From Gibbula magus (Eukaryota; Mollusca; Gastropoda; Trochida; Trochidae): a DNA stretch of 64,000 nucleotides. Position 1 is the first letter of the stretch. Each line of letters begins with the position of its first letter. A program made the position numbers and the translations under genes. The stretch covers positions 86,163,099 to 86,227,098 of the forward strand of contig OW388291.1 in assembly GCA_936450465.1 (NCBI GenBank), given 5' to 3'. The notes below the pieces were generated by a model. The model saw only the letters and a list, made by a program, of their open reading frames with translations, had not been told where the DNA came from and ran no database searches. Positions 12,301 through 27,300 of this stretch are shown in pieces.

Positions 12301-15300
12301 TGGATCTTGTGTTGGTACTCCTGTGTGTCTGTGGCTGTCTCCTGCAACTGCTCGTACTCTGCTACCTACAACATGCACATCATCAGTGCCATGGGCATCG
12401 TCATTGCTGAATTTATTTCTATTGCAATCATCACAATTATCAAAATTTTTACCTTTCACTTTGACATCATTATTATTATGACTTCATCATCAAAGAAATT
12501 ATCCTCATTAACATTTATTTCTATTGACAGTATCAACATCAGCATCATCATCATCATCATCATCTTCATCATTTTCATCTACATCAAATACAGACGTCAT
12601 TTAATAGCGTGTCATCAAGGTCTGACATACCCTGGTGTCTACAGTATCTACCAACCCATTATCAATGTTGTCACTGATATTATTACCACAAGTTACACAG
12701 CATTACCATTATCAATGTTGTCACTGATATTATTACCACAAGTTACACAGCATTACCATTATCAATGTTGTCACTGATATTATTACCACAAGCATTACAT
12801 TACACAGCATTACCATTATCAATGTTGACACTGATATTATTACCACAAGTTACACAACATTACCATTATCAATGTTGTCACTGATATTATTACCACAAGT
12901 TACACAGCATTACCATTATCAATGTTGTCACTGATATTATTACCACAAGCATTACATTACACAGCATTACCATTATCAGACATAATCATCAAGATTATCA
13001 TCATTCAAAAGAGAGTCAACAACATCATCATAAACATCATCGTATTCATTATCATTATAATAATAAATATCATTATCATCATCACCTTTCCTCCTTCAAC
13101 TCTACAGTAATATACAAGTTATACATTATACTACATTATACTACAAGTTATTCAACAAATATCAACATCAACTTCATACATTCATATATTCATATATTCT
13201 GTTTTCAGAAAGAATGCATTCAGAAAGGTTGTCCAGCTTTTATTTATTAAAAAATTACGAAACGACGCTGACCTTCCTGCGGAGGTTCTCGACACTTCCC
13301 ATCTCCTGCTGGAGTCTGGTGTTGAGTTTATTCGCCTCCTCCAGACTCTCTCCTGATCTCTGACACTCAGTCTGCAGCCTCTCCACCTCCTTCAAACATG
13401 ACACGGACATCATAGGGTTATGTTATACAACTTATGGATTTACAACTTCTCCATTGCAGTGAGATGTGACGTTTCAGTTTAGATACATATTTCAGCATCA
13501 CTTGCTTGATAAAAGTGTTATTATTTACAGCAAAATGTCACATCCTACTTTAAAGAGTAAAACAATTAACTTGTATTTCTTCATCATACATACTTCTAAA
13601 TGTCTCATTAGGTTGGTTGGAACTAATGATGACATGTATTGCCTCACGTACCTCCCTGGCGCGACTGAGGTTGTCTTTGAGTCTGCCCTCCTGGTGTTTG
13701 AGTCGCTCCATCTCCACCTCCAGGTTCTGACAGAGTCTAGCGGAGTGGGCGGAGTGAGTCTCACGCTCCGACTCTAGCGCCCCCTGGAGGCTGCGGATCT
13801 GGTCCTGGTACTTCTTCTCTATAGCTCTGAATATGTGGATGGTGTTTTATAATGAGTTAAATAATTTACATTATTATGAGCAATTGTGTTCAGATCCTGT
13901 AGACTAGTGGTGCTACAGCTCCAATACATCAGTTGTCAAATTTTAATGTCTAATAAAGCTACTTTTCATACACATCGCCGAAATGGTGTTTGTAAAATAA
14001 TAACTCATTTGAAAACAAAGTTTTTGTTGAAATAATATTAGTAAAATTGACTAGGTTTGGTAATTGACATGTCAATTGTATGATGCATGCAGTTCTGTGA
14101 AAATAATTAAGAACAGTAAACATGACAGACAAAACATCATACTGATTTTAACTAAGATTCTTTGTAATTTGATAGTTGAATGAGGCATTTACAAATGGAA
14201 ACATAAGAAAGACAAGAGTTCATGATAACAATATCGACTTAACACTTGCTTACTCATAAAACAGGTGAATAGTGAATTCAAACCTAGCAGCTTCTTTTAA
14301 ATGGAGTGTGATTTTAACAGCAATAGAAGTTATTATAGAAAACTTTTGCTTTACTTAAAATATATAAAACTGGGAAAAAATATAATTGAAGTATTGGTAT
14401 ATAAAATATATTTTAAAAACACCCAAAATTCATCCAAAGAAGATCTTAAAATACCAATAATCCATTAAATTTCAATAAGAGAATTTAGTCCAAATCAAGA
14501 AATGAAGTCAACCTACCATTGATGACCTGGTATGACTATAACATCATGCCACACTACTGAACACACAAGCTTTCATTGGATACAAGATATATCACTTGAT
14601 GTCATATATATCACTTATCACACATACAAACAAATATCAAGATAAACAATTCACTCAGTCAATCTTCACACCTGATTTTCTAATCTACCGTTTGTCAGTG
14701 TACACATACCTGGTACTTGCTTTACAGAGCAAATTGTGCGAGGAATGTTACCACTCGATACAGTCAACACCAAGCCCTCACTATAATCTAATCCCACTCA
14801 AACTAACTAACCTCTGCAATCAGAAACACCAACACCGGAGAGGTAATAAAATAGTCCAAATATTTCATAAATGCTCAACAATTTCCTCAAAAGCATGTCA
14901 TTTGAAAGCATTAAGTTAAGGAGAAAACATGACTCCTCGGAGGAGTGTTTTCTCCAGCTTATAAACCGTCAACTATCCAAATTTACGAGGTATAGTTTCG
15001 GACGCTCAAAGTGCCTAATTCCTCCGCTTAGACCATTTTAAAAGCAGAAGACGAAGGAGGAATGTTTTCTTCCTATTTATAAACGTCAAATGTAAAAATT
15101 TACATTTTTTAATTTTTTATTCCCAAATCGTGTTTTTATAAAGGGTATGTCGCCCTCGGTTGCGTTATATCGAGGCAAAGAAGGTATGACTATAAATGGA
15201 GTAATTCAACTCCACTCATCATCTCGGTCTGCATAACCGAGCGGTCTAAGGCGCCAGTTTACAGAGCGAAGGGTGCCAGGTTCGAATCCAGCTATTTCAA

Positions 15301-18300
15301 CTTGGAAATTTTTAACTGTGTATAATTTTCGATAATAATTGCTGCTTGTTGGCTATTGCGTTGCAAGTCTGAAAAATTATTCTAAGTGCATTTCCAGGTC
15401 TTACTTTCAAAAAAACCTTAGGTTCAGGTCTTACTTTCAAAAGTAAAACCTCATACCGGGTTATTCTCGGAAGTAAGACCTCATTAGAGGTTATTCCAAG
15501 AAAAGAAGATACCTACAAAACAACAGACAGAATCCGACCTAGGTTTATAACTCCAGGGAATATCCAAGCATGGGGTCAATTTTTTAAAACATGTTTGTTT
15601 CTTCTATATAAACAAATATCTAATGTGTAAACAAGAGAAAAAAATCATGCATATCCCTCATAATTACACTTAACCATCACCTAAAAACCATGAAGGTAAT
15701 GATATATCTAACCACAAAATCTACATTTTACTTACATATAGGTGTTCTTAATGGCGCAAATAATCTCACTGTCAGAAGATAAATTCTGTAGATCAATATT
15801 ATGAATGCAGACTAAACTAAAAGTTTGTATACGAAACAATAAAACTTGGTTAAACAAGTAAGTGTCACTCAAGGGACATGATTCTCCCATGGCATCCAGT
15901 AAGTCAAAGATATAAAAGTAAACATCAAAGGCAAAGATTACTATAATGTCTACAGAAACATGATCCGTTCAAATTTTCTCAACAGTACCTTCAAAACTAA
16001 TGATGACCTTGAAACCACTTAAAAGGTCATCAAAATTGACATAATCTTGCAATTCTTCCTCAGACAGAAAGAAAACATTTCTTGAAATATTGCATTGACA
16101 AGGGTAAAACGTCAAAGTCTGTAACCTTGTAAGCTTGAAAGGTCATGGTCATATAATTCAACCACTTCTTTGAAAAGGAGATATTTAATTCATTAAAAGG
16201 AGTGCATCACTCTAAACTGCACCCCCTGCCACGACCTTAGTTTTGAGAGTAGGACAACGACATTTACAAGCCTCAGTCTCCATCGAACAAAGAATACATA
16301 CTCAAACTTTGAGCTTCTTATAAGTGCTTGTTCCATGAGGAAAGTCACAAGAAAGTTATGAATGTGGACACCTTGCAATGCCTATATTTTGAGGGGGATG
16401 AAGACCTAATTTAGGAACTTAAGTTGCCATGTAATAAAGATTAATTCTGAAAATATTAGCTTCCTTTCGGGTCTAATGAGCTAAAAAAAAATGTTAATCA
16501 ATCTAATGGGATAAAAACAAATCCAATTCAACAAGGCTTGATAAGCATTCTCTGTACATCAACACTAGTATAATAATCTATTTGTATGGCGCTATCCTAT
16601 GCATGTTCAAAGCACACAATTTGTATCAATACCCTGTCGGAACTGTACTTTCGGTGCAACTACTAAGTGCTCTGCACGACTTCCTGTATAAGGTACTCTT
16701 TTAAACATCTGGTGGACTGAGTGCAATGTGGATAAAGTGCCTTGCCCAGTGACACAACACAGTATTAGAGCCAGGTCACAAATTTGTGGGGTCTCCACTG
16801 GATTTGAACCTGGGTCTTTCGCTTGAGGCCAGCACGCTGACCACTTCACCAATGTGCCCTGCTTTTAACAACAATTATAATCAATACACACAGGTTTGTC
16901 ATCACTCAACAGATATCAACTTACAAGAGTTTGGCCTCGTTACTCTTCTCCATATGGGCGTGCCGCTCATCAACCTCCTTCGCCAGGAGAGCGGCCCGCG
17001 CGTTGGCTTCCTGCAGATCAAGGCGGAGCTTGTTCCTCTCACTGGACAGAGCGTCGACGTTAGACCTGAATGCGACAAGACATATTCATAACAAATTTTT
17101 TGAAAACTTTAACTTGATCAAAGATCGCATACTTCAGCTTATTGAGGCTAAAATAGGTTTACGTGGTGCTATTTTCACTCATTTGATTAAACACATTTTG
17201 ATATCAGAAATCTGTTACGTTCCAGGAGATTGGACCATCCTGCACCCTTTTAAATCTACCAACTTCTTGAAACAACAAATGTGTAAAATGGAAAAACTTG
17301 TAAAACTTACAGCTGGGTTGGCATCACTATTTCTATTTTGATTATACACATTTTGACATAAGCAATCCCATAAGTTCCGGAGAATTCTGCCCCCTTTGTA
17401 TATTTAAATCTGTAAACAATGATTGTGTAAGACGGGAAAACTTGTAAAGCTTACCAGCTGGATCGCTAGTTATTGCATGTATATTTTCAGCCAATGAAAT
17501 GTCTCAGTTTGAGAGTTGATGATCGCTCAATCATTGGTCCTCTCATCCAGCGACCATCAATATTACTCGATTGTAAGTCATTTTATTGGCCGGTTATTTT
17601 TAACCATTGCAAGACATTCCTGTATAAAGAAGTTCTACAGATTGAAAAACCCTAGTTAACGGACCAGGACGGATCTGGAACTGTCAGTGGCTATCCTGGG
17701 ATAATCAAGGATGTGCATCTGAAGGCAGTGTATGAAATAAGGCCCGTCTGCCAGCCCAGATAATTTTGGGTTTGGGCAGTGAACTTTTTGAAGTTCTTCT
17801 TTCATTTCACCGTTAAAATTGACAAAATAACACTTTTAGGCTGGTTAGTTTTCAAGCTTATTTCATACACTGTTGAAGGATTAAGGATTAATCTGATGAA
17901 CGTCTGTACCGGAGATGGCGCAGCTCCTGCTGACACGTGACCAGCGCTGCGTGAGAGACGATGTCCAGGTCCTCGTTAGCGAGAGTCTGCTCCAGAGAGA
18001 AGGAGAGCTCCGACAGGTTCAGCTTCGTGTCCTGGTCAAACCCCAGCGCCTGCACAGATTGACGGACCACATCACTTCCTTAATATACTCATTCAGGAAC
18101 ATAAAACATTATCAATATCAAATGTGTTTATGTATTATAATGAAAATTCAAAAATACTGTAAAATGAAGAAAAGGTCTTTGGCATATTGCTTGTTTTGTA
18201 TAAATTGTAAGTTTGTAATCATAAATTATAAACTTTTGAGCAGAATTAAGATACTAAATGTCAAGTAGTTGTTTTGAAGTCAAAGAATGAATTTTGTTGT

Positions 18301-21300
18301 CAAACATTTCTTAGGTCTGTTCTGGAAATAAAATTAACCCATTCTTCCCTTTTACAGAAGCCAAAAACAAGGGACATTTTCCTGAATCTGAAAAATACTG
18401 CATCACTAAGTTCTTTGGTAATACATATGCAAAGTTTTATAAGCTTGGCTACAGAGAGAAGATTACGTACGGATTGACAGTGCATTTATCATATCCCACA
18501 ATATTACATAGCAATGGGGAAAAAGATCAAATAAGCACTGATGAATGACAGGAGAGAATACCCTGTTTGCAATATTCTTTGCCAATTGACAGAGAAACAA
18601 TCCAAGAACTACATGCATCTATATAATTTATCAACTGTTCAAAGGGAGAGAACTCTTGATACTCACAGTGAGAATCTCTGCTCCGTTCATGATGTTGTGT
18701 TTCTCCCACAGATCAATAACATCCTCCGGCTGGGCAAATCTGTGATGTTATGAATCTAATATCAGTCCTGTTCAATGACTGGGTGTTACATTTTGATTTT
18801 TTTCATTACAAATCTTGTTATGAAACTAAGACATTATTACCAACATTAGATTTTTTCTAGTCTAACAAAGTGCTAAGAACATTATTAAAACTCAATAATT
18901 GTATGTGTTGCAAATATTGACTTGATGTACAAGACAGTAGGAAGTTTATTTATTCAAAGGAATCTTTTCCAACCTTATGAGACCTGTATTTGTTTACTTT
19001 TTCTATATTCGAAAATTATCATAATGTTAATCTGAACTTGAAAATATAAACTTCTACAGGTATAAGTGAGTGAGAGAGCGAGTTATTGTTTAACGCCACT
19101 TGGGCAATATTGCAGCCATTAGCGGCGAGTGAAATAAGTTCACTAATAAACCTTTAAATGACTGAAAAATAGTTTTCTTAATGAAAATTTTCTTTTAAAG
19201 TAAATCATCTAAAATCACATGTCAAAGAAAAGCGAACCCACCCTGTGTGGTTGGCATCAAGGGAGGAGAAGAGACCCGTCACCTCCCCACTGCTCAGTAC
19301 AATCGGAGTTACCCCCCTTTCGCCTGGAGTGGACGCCAGTCGGAGTTTACGCTGAGCTGACAGGGAACGCAGCACCGGAGTGCTGATGGGTCGCTGTGAC
19401 CTATGTGAACTTCGGGAGGCACGAGGCGAAGGGGTCAAAGGTCGTTCCGAAGAATTTTGACTAAAACTACTGAGAAGTTCCTCAAAACTGACGCGGCCAT
19501 CGTGATCGTTGTCGAGTTTCTTGAATAACTTCCAGATCTCCTGCAGAACAGAGATTAAAGTTTTCAATGCAAACCACATTATTTACTTATCAATTTGTCA
19601 TTTCCTTTACTGCAGTAACCTGCAAGAGTTCTATCTATATGGGAAAACATGTTATATATAATGAAGACTTCTTGATAGGAGTGAAATTAATTAAAGCTCT
19701 TGTGATGGTAACTTTGTTCTTGTTTTCCGCCACTACTCCTTGTGGCGTTTTCAGATGTACCTAGTATGTGTTAACCCTTTTTCTACCGCTAAAACATCAA
19801 CTATTATATTATTTTTGATTTTGTATGAGATATAGAAATCAAATTAGAGCTGATCTCTGTTCCGGCCAAACTGGTAAATTGTTAATTTGTCATGGATAAT
19901 GAAGAAACACAAACTTCAACACGCACAAATTTCATAATTCATATTCATGCTACCTATTGGTATAAATTTATTTGACATCCATCACATTTGCTTGACATTG
20001 TTAACTTGCATAATCACAATTTGAAACAGGCATGTCAAAATATTGAAATTGTGCATGGCAATGTATATGCAAAGTTTCATTCAATTAATAATAACAATAA
20101 TAATTGGATACTTATATTGCGCCTTTTCCACACCCTAAGGTATGCTCAAAGCGCTACAATCATTACCCTGAAGGAATTGTACTTTGTAATTCTGTTGGAG
20201 AGGTTTCAACAAAAGCGGAAAGATGCCATATCATGATGTTTGATGGGATAACAGACTGAGTGTTACATTGTTCTAATCAGATTGAACCATAACTAATCAT
20301 AACTAATGACAACTTAACATAACTACTCACATCATCGTTCATCTCCATCCCAATATAGTTACAGACGGTTCGCAGCTCCGCTAGAGTCAGGTACCCATCT
20401 TGTCCGACCCCGAGGGTCCGCCACACGTCCAGCAGCTTCTCCCGCCAGTCCGACTCGGGCTCCGTCATCGTCAGGTTCAGCTGACCTATGGGTAGACGTC
20501 AGATACAACACCAATAAAATTATAATGCTAAAAATGGAAAATATAATAACTAAATCAAACATTGGTCTATAACAATAAGTTACTGTATGGGGAACTATAT
20601 CAGTTTCTTCATTTAGAGGTGAGATGGGATTTAATGCTGCTTTCAAGAGCATTTTTTTTTATATCATGGCTGCTATTATTTTTCCAGGGCTAAAGCCCAC
20701 AACACCATTGTGACTATGCATTGCGCTGAAACCTGCAAGAATCGGTGGAACTGGCAAACATTGGGTGGTACTGCGCTGAAACCTGCATGCATCGGTGGAA
20801 CTGGCAAACATTGGTTGGTACTGCGCTTATATTCAGTGTAACTGTAACATTGTACCCAAACCTTACTGCACGCAGAACAGTTCCAAATAAAAGACAACGC
20901 TGCCGAGCCTCTAGCGGGATTTGAACACGAGACTTCTTGATCTAATGCCAAACACGCTAACCACTATGCCATCCGGCCTCTTTTCATACAGAGGTTGGAC
21001 CTTTAGGTTAGAGTAACTTGTAACATCCACTTGGCAAAATCAGAAGTCATTAAGCTGAAAGAAAGTAGTGATATAAAAAGATATTATCATGGATTTATCT
21101 TCTTCTAAGTTCATTTAGCTGCACTTAGCAGTGATTGTTAGAGACGAACAGAATTTCCTATGGACAATCAATGAAAGATCAGACGGACAGAAGAGATGAG
21201 AAAAGATCTAGAAATCTTGTCTTTAAAAGAGTCAAGTGTAAATAGTCGTCCATAAAAAACAATGTTTATCAGATAATTCAATTTAGGTAAAAACTCACAA

Positions 21301-24300
21301 TAAAAACAAGTTACAGACTAAAATATATGGTATGTGCAGTTAAAACCTCCTCCTCCTCCTCCAGTTGTCTTGTGTATATTCAGCCTCAGCTGCAGATACT
21401 CCCGGCTTGGGCTGAGATACAGGTTATACCACTCAGAGTATAACACAATGTTGTCTTATGTAACACACAATACACAATTTGTTCTTCTCATTCACAAGTG
21501 ATTGCCACTTAACCAACTAAGCTTTGAACTCTTGTTGACCACTTCTTCAGGGGGACAGTAACATTGTCACATTAGTGCCAAAGAAGGAAAATTGTCAAAA
21601 TTGTTTAATTTGATTATACCACAGGAGTATGCTAATTGTATAACCCTCCACATGTTATCTGTCAACAAAACAACAAAGAATTTCTCACACACATAAATAT
21701 GTCTCTCAATAAGTTGCATAATATAACAATAAATATGAGTCATAGTTTTTGTTGTCACAAAATTATATGATATGATATATGATCAATAATATGTACAGCA
21801 GAACAATTAATGTGAAAAAAAATTTAATCACAGATCAATACCTGGATGGTCACATGTATTCTTTCATAAAATAATTGTAGACTATTTGACCACGTTAATA
21901 TTTAGTGTAGTTGATCATAATTGAAATAATAAGTGTCCTGATATTACACTGCGTTTGTGACAGATATTTTGTAAATTTCATATTGTAAAGCGATTCGGTA
22001 TTGGATAAAGCTATTACATATGCCATCCTATCGCTTACCAAAGAAGTGTTATAATATGATGATTTTATACGATAGAAATGGACATACAAACTGGGTGACA
22101 GATCTAAAAAAAACTATTATTCTCAACTGGATTTGGAAATGTTTGGCAGAGCCAGGAAACTGGAATATATCCGGAATTCATAAACTCTTTTACCCAGAGA
22201 CTTAAAGATATATACCTTCAAAATTGGCTGGCAAAATTATCTATCTCAAGTAAATGTGACACCTATCTAATGTTTAAAAGCAATATCCATACCGAACGCT
22301 ATCTATCTTGTTAAATGTTAAAAAATATAGAATTAGTCTTGCACGATTCCGATGCTCATCTCACGAACTCCTAATCGAGAAAGGTAGATATGTAAATATG
22401 GCACGAGAGCAAAGGACTTGTCAATTATGTCACTCAAATGTAGTTGAAGATGAATATCATTTCCCCTTGATTTGCCCTTGTTACAATAACATTCGAAGTA
22501 AATATATAAAAGAACAAGAAGACATAGTCATCAACATCCCCCGCCAGAGCCAAGAAATTGGAAAAAGGGCAATAATTCGAAATAATTGTGCATTACTCAT
22601 TTTCATTCCATCAAGGTATGTTAGCCCTCAAGCAACACACCAATTTTGGTTCTCCTATCTTAAATGGTTTCTGAGAAAAGCTGTCCCCTTTGGAGATACC
22701 ATGAACGAAGTCCAAAAATACGGAACAAGGGCAATAACTCCAAAACAAATATTTGCACACTTCTCATTTTCGAACTCCATCAAGGTATTCATGCCTTCAA
22801 GCAACACATTAAATTTGGCAACCCTATCTTACATGGTTTCTGAGAAAAGCTGTCCCCTTTGGAGATACCATGAACAAAGTCCAAAAATACGGAACAAGGG
22901 CAATAACTCCAAAACAAATAATTGCACACTTCTCATTTTCGAACTCCATCAAGGTATGTTAGCCCTCAAGCAACACACCAATTTTGGTTCTCCTATCTTA
23001 AACGGTTTCTGAGAAAAGCTGTCCCCTTTGGAGATACCATGAACGAAGTCCAAAAATACGGAACAAGGGCCATAACTCCGGAAAAAATAATTGCATGCTT
23101 CTCATTTTCGAACTCCATCAAGGTATTCATGCCTTAAAGCAACACATCAAATTTGGTAACCCTATCTTAAACGGTTTCTGAGAAAAGCCGTCCCCTTTGG
23201 AGATACCATGAACAAAGTCCAAGAATACGGAACAAGGGCAATAACTCCGGAAAAAATAATTGCACGCTTCTCATTTTCGAACTCCATCAAGGTATTCATG
23301 CCTTCAAGCAACACATCAAATTTGGTAACCCTTTCTTAAATGGTTTCTGAGAAAAGCTGTCCCCTTTGGAGATACCATGAACAAAGTCCAAAAATACGGA
23401 ACAAGGGCAATAACTCCGGAAAAAATAATTGCACGCTTCTCATTTTCGAACTCCATCAAGGAATTCATGCCTTCAAGCAACACATCAAATTTGGTAACCC
23501 TATCTTAAATGGTTTCAGAGAAAAGCTGTCCCCTTTATAGATACCATGAACAAAGTCCAAAAATACGGAACAAGGGCAATAACTCCGGAAAAAATAATTG
23601 CACGCTTCTCATTTTCAAACTCCATCAAGGTATTCATGCCTTCAAGCAACACATTAAATTTGGCAACCCTATCTTACATGGTTTCTGAGAAAAGCTGTCC
23701 CCTTTGGAGATACCATGAACAAAGTCCAAAAATACGGAACAAGGGCAATAACTCCAAAACAAATAATTGCACGCTTCTCATTTTCGAACTCCATCAAGGT
23801 ATGTTAGCCCTCAAGCAACACACCAATTTTGGTTCTCCTATCTTAAACGGTTTCTGAGAAAAGCTGTCCCCTTTGGAGATACCATGAACGAAGTCCAAAA
23901 ATACGGAACAAGGGCCATAACTCCGGAAAAAATAATTGCATGCTTCTCATTTTCGAACTCCATCAAGGTATTTATGCCTTAAAGCAACACATCAAATTTG
24001 GTAACCCTATCTTAAACGGTTTCTGAGAAAAGCCGTCCCCTTTGGAGATACCATGAACAAAGTCCAAGAATACGGAACAAGGGCAATAACTCCGGAAAAA
24101 ATAATTGCACGCTTCTCATTTTCGAACTCCATCAAGGTATTCATGCCTTCAAGCAACACATCAAATTTGGTAACCCTTTCTTAAATGGTTTCTGAGAAAA
24201 GCTGTCCCCTTTGGAGATACCATGAACAAAGTCCAAAAATACGGAACAAGGGCAATAACTCCGGAAAAAATAATTGCACGCTTCTCATTTTCGAACTCCA

Positions 24301-27300
24301 TCAAGGAATTCATGCCTTCAAGCAACACATCAAATTTGGTAACCCTATCTTAAATGGTTTCAGAGAAAAGCTGTCCCCTTTATAGATACCATGAACAAAG
24401 TCCAAAAATACGGAACAAGGGCAATAACTCCGGAAAAAATAATTGCACGCTTCTCATTTTCAAACTCCATCAAGGTATTCATGCCCTCCAGCAGCTCATC
24501 AAATTTGGTAACCCTATCTTAAACGGTTTCTGAGAAAAGCTGTCCCCTTTATCTCGGACGGACGGAAACACGGACGGACGGACGGAGCCCAAACCTATAT
24601 CCCCCTTCCACTTATACTTATCCAAACAAAAGTACGTTTGCGCAACTTTTAAAAAGCTCAAATACTAAAGAAATTGAAAACCTGTCCACCTGTCCAACAG
24701 ATTGTTTCATAAATAATTTATGTTGAAGCAATATTATGTATAATGTACTATAGGCCTGAGGCCTCTTGAGTACCAAATAAAGATTGAATAAAGATTGATT
24801 GACAGATATTTACCAGACCAATCCCTGTACAGCTGGACTCAAGTCCTACTTTAAGCAATCAAGAACACAGAATTATGGCCAGAACTAACAATCATGTGGA
24901 AGAAATAAATCAGAGGCTATATATCCCATTGAGTGGAGGGATATATACATGAGTAACATTTCTCTATTGTACATAGCCCTGTCAAAACATTGCTTATGCA
25001 CGAGAAGAAGTTGTACATCCATAAATATTGTATTCATTTTTCCTCAACCCAACTTCTAGAATGCCAATCAATGATGTAAAAATATCACATTCCAAGATAT
25101 AAAGTTTTCATTAATTAATCAGGTTCCTCACCTTCTGCTTCAAACGTCTCATCCTGACTGGAGCGGATCCTCGGAACGTCTTTCCTCCTCCGCTTGATAT
25201 GGAACCCATTCTCCTTCGTTAAACAACAGAGTCATTAGTAAACATTTGTTAGATGATATTGATAAGTTAGTTGATCTCTCATTTGTGAAAATATAATAAT
25301 GGAAAAAAATATTTTGTCATTATTTGCATTCTTCATATATAAATAAATTATGTTTAGTTGTTAAATTTATCAAAATGCAAGGTCCAACACTTGTTGAAGC
25401 AAGTAAATGGGACACAATATGCCATATTCCACTTGTTTAATCTTGCTTTAGAATATCATATGTATGCGAGATAGACAAATATATTATGTACTTCTCAATT
25501 TATGCCTAAAAACCAATGGTCTAATTCTGTAAAACTGAAGATAAACTTCCAGAGAATCAGGTAGCACTTAACCAGCTGAATGTAGACTTTCTCTATCACG
25601 GTATCTAGCCAATAGATCACGCATAGAACATCGTCTATGGAAATTAAACTAGGGATGTACAAAATATGTTCTTTGATATTGCGACACTTGTACGTATAGG
25701 CACAGTCACCAGACACAGTAGCTCATGGTATTGTTAAACACATAATGCTGTATTGTAATATCAGTTTTAATGAAGGAAGGTGCTTTCAAACAATAGAAAT
25801 CTTATTTTAAATGTTGAAATGTCTGTAACATGGAATGACATAGAAGATGTTCTCTTTTCTTTTCTACATTACCAGTCTTCCGCAAAGACATGTTGTATGA
25901 TGTGTGGAGAAATGTAATGATAACTGCTAGCTCTGCTGATACCAAATGGAAAGAATTGTTGTAAATATACTGTATTTGTAATAAATTATGTGAAATGAGT
26001 CATGTATTACAGTCATGTATTTATTATTCCTGTGTACTCAACACATGGAGAAATAAAGACTATCGAGGGAGAGAGATTTTATGTATTCTGTATTACCGGT
26101 AATGGCTGCATGGCCCAGAGTACAAGTTATTTACCACAGGCACATGTATACAATTTAATATGAGATTAACATTTTACATTGATTTACATATCTAAACAAG
26201 TGTGAAATGAAATACTAATCCATATTTCTCTTCCAGTATATTGCGAGTCATTTCAAGAATATCTATGTATTCTCTTGAACTAAAGAAACCTATGTTGTCA
26301 AGTGTTAGTACAAACAGAGATCCCAGCATGACGTGAAATAAAACACCGGAGTTGTAGTTGTAAACTTTACGTTAGCGTTCCATGAAATGTTGTTCAACAC
26401 ATTTGATTGGTTCTGATAATGATCTCAGATTGATCTGAAGTAGTTGTGTAGATGACAAACTATTTTGTGGAAGTCACTTCTGCATTTTGTATAAACCCTG
26501 TTTTGTGATTCCTATTAGATCCCAACACAATGTTCCATACAGTACATTAGTGAGATCCACATTATATTTTGTTGTTTTATTTTTAGTTAAAAGCAGCAAT
26601 CCTTGCATTAGTGTGATAGATTTGCATAATATCACATAATATATATCATATAATAGACTAAATACTCGAATAGTGTTAATAAGCTACTGAGAAATGCATG
26701 AAACGATTAATATACAATCTAAGATACATACATAGTCACGTGGTAATTTCTTCATCTGTTAGCGTGTGTTAAATGCCACTATAGTACCAGGTACAAGCTG
26801 CAGGGAATGTGATATATTGATCATAACGTGTCGGCCGGGACACTCACACAGATGTGCAGTGTATATCCCAGTTCTGTTTGTATAGAACATCAGTCAATAC
26901 AACAAACTCAACAGCCAAGCTGTGCTGTAGAATTTATATAATTCAATCTGTTATTTTCTGAGTTAAAACATTGCTTTGAAATGGTGAATTGAAAAGAGTT
27001 TTCAAATGAAAGAAGCAAATTGTTATATTTCTAAATAAATACTTTTTGCTCTTATAGAAGCTGGTCTCAAATGAGTATAGTGATTGTAAATAAAGGAGTA
27101 AATGTTAAAAAAACAATAGAATCATTTACTCTCAGAAGCTCAATCTCCAATGCACGCAAAGGCATGGGGCAGAAAATAGAAGTCCAGGTGTCCTTTTAAG
27201 GAAATACTGTTACACTTGGTTTAAACATTTATTCATGTAATGAATTGGGATTGGTGAACAAGCTGTGTAGCTTTATTAACACCGCTCCCATACAACGTAT

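Noticed and set aside
12235..12777. Plus-strand open frame of 180 codons
   Set aside because: It runs antisense to ninein exon 12 and then through ATC/ATT-rich minisatellite, giving a low-complexity Ile/Thr peptide.
15222..15290. Functional tRNA-Leu gene
   Set aside because: A- and B-boxes are present but the acceptor arms do not pair and the anticodon arm is not formed.
21340..21412. Possible extra ninein exon (minus strand, after ATCTCAG, reading PKPGVSAAEAEYTQDNW...)
   Set aside because: Exons 4 and 5 already join in phase. Inserting this segment in the required phase gives a stop after eight codons, and the donor GTTTTA is very weak.
22308..23012. Long open frame of 234 codons
   Set aside because: The first part is a LINE C-terminal remnant and the rest is 169-bp satellite read through; the same peptide recurs in each unit.
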